In this document: piece after piece, positions 62,949 to 64,000 of the stretch
Position numbering within the stretch: position 1 is the first letter of the stretch
How the letters are laid out: the number at the start of each line of letters is the position of its first letter
DNA from: Candidatus Epulonipiscium fishelsonii
GTDB taxonomy: Bacteria > Bacillota > Clostridia > Lachnospirales > Cellulosilyticaceae
NCBI GenBank assembly: GCA_001983455.1
Contig: LJDB01000052.1
Coordinates: forward strand, 1-64,000
Reading direction: 5' to 3'
Length of the DNA: 64,000 nt
The notes under the pieces: generated by a model
What the model saw: the letters and a program-made list of their open reading frames with translations, nothing else
Databases searched by the model: none
What the model was told of the DNA's origin: nothing
Program-made: the position numbers and the translations under genes

Positions 62949-64000
62949 ATGAGCAAAAAATTCGTATCAATGGTAGCCTTATTAACAACTTCAAGCATAA
63001 TCTTAACAGCTTGTGGTGGGAATAGTACAACTGAAGTTCCCACTGTAGAACCAACAGTGGTTGAAAATAGTGTGTCCGAACCACCTACTGAAAATGTAGT
63101 AACCACAGTTGAAGAAGTAGTAGTAACCATTGAGGAAGAAGTAATAATGCCAATTGAGGAAGAATTAGAGGAAGTTGCACCAATTGAAGAAATAATAGAA
63201 GTAGCCGAAGTAAAGTTCTCACCAGAAGGATATCCAATGGCAGATGTTCAAGAGATGGTATATAATCTTGGAGTAGAGCCACTTACATTAGACCCACAAT
63301 TAAGTTCAGCAATTGATAGTGCACAGATAATAAACAATACCTTTGAAGGACTAGTAAGAGAAGTTGATGGTAAAATTACACCAGGTATGGCAGAATCTTG
63401 GGAAATTTCAGACAACCAACTAGTATATACTTTTTATTTAAGAGATGCAAAGTGGTCTGACGGAAAACCTGTAACAGCTCACGATTTTGTATATGCATGG
63501 CAACGTGGAGTAGATCCAATGACAGCTTCTCAATATGGTCATGTTTTTGAGAGTGCAAGCGTTTTAAATGCTGGACCTATTTCAAGAGGAGAAGATATTA
63601 TTGATCCAGCTACAGGAGAAACAAGACCTTCTACTAAAGAAGACTTAGGAATTAGAGCTATTGATGACAAAACTCTAGAAATAAGACTTACAAATCCAAC
63701 AGAATATTTCTTATCACTTATAATGTCTTCAACATTTATGCCTGTTCGTGAAGATGTTGTGGATGCTGATGGAATTTGGGCAAAAGACCCAGAAAAGTTT
63801 GTTTCAAACGGTCCATTTGTACTTACTGATTATTCTATAGGTGATGAAATAGTACTTGAAAAAAATCCAAACTATTGGAATGCTGAAAATGTTTATCTTG
63901 AAAAGCTTATATGTAAAATGATTGTGGACGCTTCAACTGCTTATACTGGATATAAAACAGGCGAAATAGATTTTCTTCAGACTATTCCTTCATCTGAAAT
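62949..64000 (+). CDS. oligopeptide ABC transporter solute-binding lipoprotein (family 5), partial
   Basis: The frame is open to the window edge (350 codons seen). A lipoprotein signal with ILTACGG gives a lipidated cysteine near residue 23. An unusually long, Val/Glu-rich acidic linker (about 30-75) follows, then the family-5 domain (YNLGVEPLTLDPQLSSAIDSAQIINNTFEGLV, GMAESWEISDNQLVYTFYLRDAKWSDGKPVTAHDFVYAWQRG, KNPNYWN). It is an OppA/DppA-like peptide receptor on the outer face of the membrane. AGGGGGAT precedes the ATG. The gene is divergent from the sulfoquinovose operon. Permease and ATPase genes would lie beyond the window. Confidence 0.9.
   Translation, partial: MSKKFVSMVALLTTSSIILTACGGNSTTEVPTVEPTVVENSVSEPPTENVVTTVEEVVVTIEEEVIMPIEEELEEVAPIEEIIEVAEVKFSPEGYPMADVQEMVYNLGVEPLTLDPQLSSAIDSAQIINNTFEGLVREVDGKITPGMAESWEISDNQLVYTFYLRDAKWSDGKPVTAHDFVYAWQRGVDPMTASQYGHVFESASVLNAGPISRGEDIIDPATGETRPSTKEDLGIRAIDDKTLEIRLTNPTEYFLSLIMSSTFMPVREDVVDADGIWAKDPEKFVSNGPFVLTDYSIGDEIVLEKNPNYWNAENVYLEKLICKMIVDASTAYTGYKTGEIDFLQTIPSSE

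Noticed and set aside
62839-63282. Minus-strand frames rich in Leu, Thr or Ser opposite the binding-protein linker
   Set aside because: They are shadows of the repetitive acidic linker codons and lack ribosome sites.
1-64000. CRISPR arrays, tRNA or rRNA genes, prophage genes
   Set aside because: No regularly spaced repeats, no cloverleaf-like GTTCRA segments with CCA-end stems, and no phage structural or integrase genes were seen on reading.

Overview
The window looks like chromosome of a low-GC, Gram-positive anaerobe of the Clostridia, probably Lachnospirales-like. The grounds are the very AT-rich sequence, strong GGAGG-type ribosome sites, frequent TTG and GTG starts, KtrAB, an EIICBA mannitol PTS, ROK and LacI regulators, and stem-loop terminators. 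I see no rRNA, tRNA, CRISPR array or prophage. The sugar menu (mannitol, beta-glucoside, sucrose or fructan, sulfoquinovose) suits a gut organism living on plant or algal material. That habitat is inference.

Layout. 0.1-4 kb: a minus-strand catabolic-looking operon of M20 amidohydrolase, haloacetate dehalogenase and a LeuCD-type hydro-lyase. 4.2-13.2 kb: two chemoreceptors flanking a sugar ABC transporter without its ATPase, an intracellular GH30 glycosidase and a LacI regulator. 13.4-18.2 kb: asnS, an RNA methyltransferase and ktrA, separated from ktrB by a decayed IscB element. 18.5-22.8 kb: GH32 invertase, DHFR-like protein, aldo/keto reductase and DEAD-box helicase. 22.9-29.6 kb: a 49-residue membrane peptide, two tandem PHP phosphatases, uvrA, queA and a motA without motB. 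29.6-36.6 kb: a solo IS605-type end, a QueG/RdhA-like Fe-S protein, a DJ-1 protein, and a molybdopterin reductase / ferredoxin / flavoprotein set followed by a TDT/SLAC1-type channel. 36.7-41.4 kb: YcxB-like and TIM-barrel proteins, an SH3-NlpC/P60 wall hydrolase and glmS. 41.7-48.6 kb: mtlR-mtlA-mtlD-ptsI. 48.7-50.9 kb: a small secreted protein, a membrane-anchored hydrolase and a frameshifted fructose-6-phosphate aldolase. 51-55.4 kb: a Bce-like two-component/ABC module. 55.4-62.6 kb: a sulfoquinovose locus of the sulfo-transaldolase (sulfo-TAL) type. 62.9 kb to the end: a partial oligopeptide-binding lipoprotein.

Best-supported specialised system: the sulfoquinovose locus. The GH31 enzyme keeps the residues that sulfoquinovosidase YihQ uses for catalysis and sulfonate binding. 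It sits with a transaldolase, a YihU-like reductase, a FucI-like isomerase and a DUF4867-like protein. A clear promoter overlaps two tandem palindromes that are candidate operators for the ROK regulator at the operon's end. The predicted route runs from sulfoquinovosides to sulfoquinovose, sulfofructose, sulfolactaldehyde and then excreted dihydroxypropanesulfonate, with fructose 6-phosphate kept.

Second-rank points are the dehalogenase, whose substrate-site residues match fluoroacetate dehalogenase at a constant offset; the molybdoenzyme/anion-channel set, whose substrate is unknown; and traces of IscB/IS605 elements at three places.
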